Position numbers and translations under genes: made by a program
Part shown: positions 5,087-5,654 of the stretch, piece after piece
Numbering within the stretch: the first letter of the stretch is position 1
Layout of the letters: each line of letters begins with the position of its first letter
The notes under the pieces: generated by a model
The model's input: the letters and a program-made list of their open reading frames with translations, nothing else
Told to the model about the DNA's origin: nothing
Database searches by the model: none
Assembly (NCBI GenBank): GCA_019423005.1
Contig: JAHZCF010000121.1
Span: forward strand, 1-5,654
Reading direction: 5' to 3'
Source of the DNA: Haemophilus sp.
GTDB lineage: Bacteria; Pseudomonadota; Gammaproteobacteria; Enterobacterales; Pasteurellaceae
Length of the DNA: 5,654 nt

Positions 5087-5654
5087 ATGATTATCGGACC
5101 TTATATCAATGCACTGGCGATTATTAGTGGGGCAGTCATTGGCTCGATACTAGGTGGTCGAATCCCAGAGCGTTTACGCACTAATCTAACCTTAATCTTT
5201 GGTTTGTGCTCCATGGGGATGGGTATTGTGATGGTGGCGAAAACCACCAATATGCCGGCAATGATTTTATCGGTGTTATTAGGGACGATAATCGGGGAAT
5301 TGCTTTTATTAGAACACGGAATAAATAGGCTTGCCTCATCAGCGAAAGGCCTTGTTGAAAAGATGTTCCCTGATACACCAAGTAGTATGCATAGCCAAGA
5401 AGAGTTTTTGTCTAAATTTGTTGCGATTGTGATTTTGTTTTCATTTAGTGGAACGGGTATTTTCGGGGCGATGAATGAAGGGATGACAGGTGATTTTGAT
5501 ATCCTTATTGTGAAATCCTTTCTAGATTTCTTCACCGCGATGATCTTTGCTACATCGCTTGGCATTTCTGTAGCGAGTATTTTTGTGCCACAAACATTAG
5601 TTCAAGTGATTTTAGCTTATTCTGCGGTGTTTATTATTCCTTTCGTGACACCTG
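5087..5654 (+). CDS. yqgA: DUF554 family inner-membrane protein, YqgA-like (3' end cut off)
   Basis: The first 189 codons of a DUF554 integral membrane protein are present; the gene runs off the right edge. The start MIIGPYINALA and the motifs GTGIFGAMNEGMTGD (122-136) and KSFLDFFTAMIFA (143-155) closely match E. coli YqgA as I recall it, which is about 235 residues, so some 45 residues should be missing. Hydrophobic segments at about 4-24, 33-51, 57-75, 110-128, 144-167 and 170-187 predict six membrane spans so far, with a hydrophilic loop at about 78-108. Two ATGs stand in tandem (5084 and 5087). I chose 5087 because GGAG at 5076-5079 is 7 bases away, against 4 for the other, and because it aligns with the E. 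coli start. The biochemical function of the family is not established to my knowledge; a transport role is only a guess. It seems to be transcribed apart from the adhesin. Confidence 0.88.
   Translation, partial: MIIGPYINALAIISGAVIGSILGGRIPERLRTNLTLIFGLCSMGMGIVMVAKTTNMPAMILSVLLGTIIGELLLLEHGINRLASSAKGLVEKMFPDTPSSMHSQEEFLSKFVAIVILFSFSGTGIFGAMNEGMTGDFDILIVKSFLDFFTAMIFATSLGISVASIFVPQTLVQVILAYSAVFIIPFVTP

Noticed and set aside
5101..5565. Minus-strand open frame of 154 codons
   Set aside because: It lies opposite the well-supported YqgA-like coding sequence and has no recognisable content.

Overview
The window looks like chromosomal DNA from a naturally transformable Pasteurellaceae bacterium, most likely Haemophilus or a close relative. 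The evidence is two exact copies of the Haemophilus-type DNA uptake core AAGTGCGGT, each with AT-rich tails (225-233 and 5024-5032), overall AT-rich composition, and the types of genes present. The species cannot be fixed from this sequence alone.

Layout. Bases 1-504 hold no gene I can support. This stretch has an uptake sequence, several inverted repeats (one with a T-tail like a terminator at 274-321), and a plausible sigma-70 promoter at 391-418. Bases 505-4971 are one very long gene for a 1488-residue trimeric autotransporter adhesin (type Vc secretion; Hia/Hsf/YadA-like). It has an ESPR-type extended signal peptide, two successive YadA-like heads each closed by a neck, a long stalk of repeated beta-modules, necks and Trp-ring-like domains, and a C-terminal YadA anchor ending in Trp. 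A hairpin terminator follows at 4988-5016, then the second uptake sequence and a promoter. From 5087 to the right edge runs the 5' part of a DUF554 inner-membrane protein closely resembling E. coli YqgA.

The two genes point the same way but appear to be separate transcription units, split by the terminator and a new promoter. The adhesin should be exported by Sec, inserted in the outer membrane as a trimer, and display a long fibre for attachment to host cells or matrix. No functional link to the YqgA-like protein is visible.

I see no convincing new biological system. The most interesting points are three GATC (Dam) sites around the adhesin promoter, a short poly-T tract in the predicted leader, the exact 14-residue periodicity of head 2, a non-canonical insertion in head 1, and the two same-orientation uptake sequences that bracket the adhesin gene.
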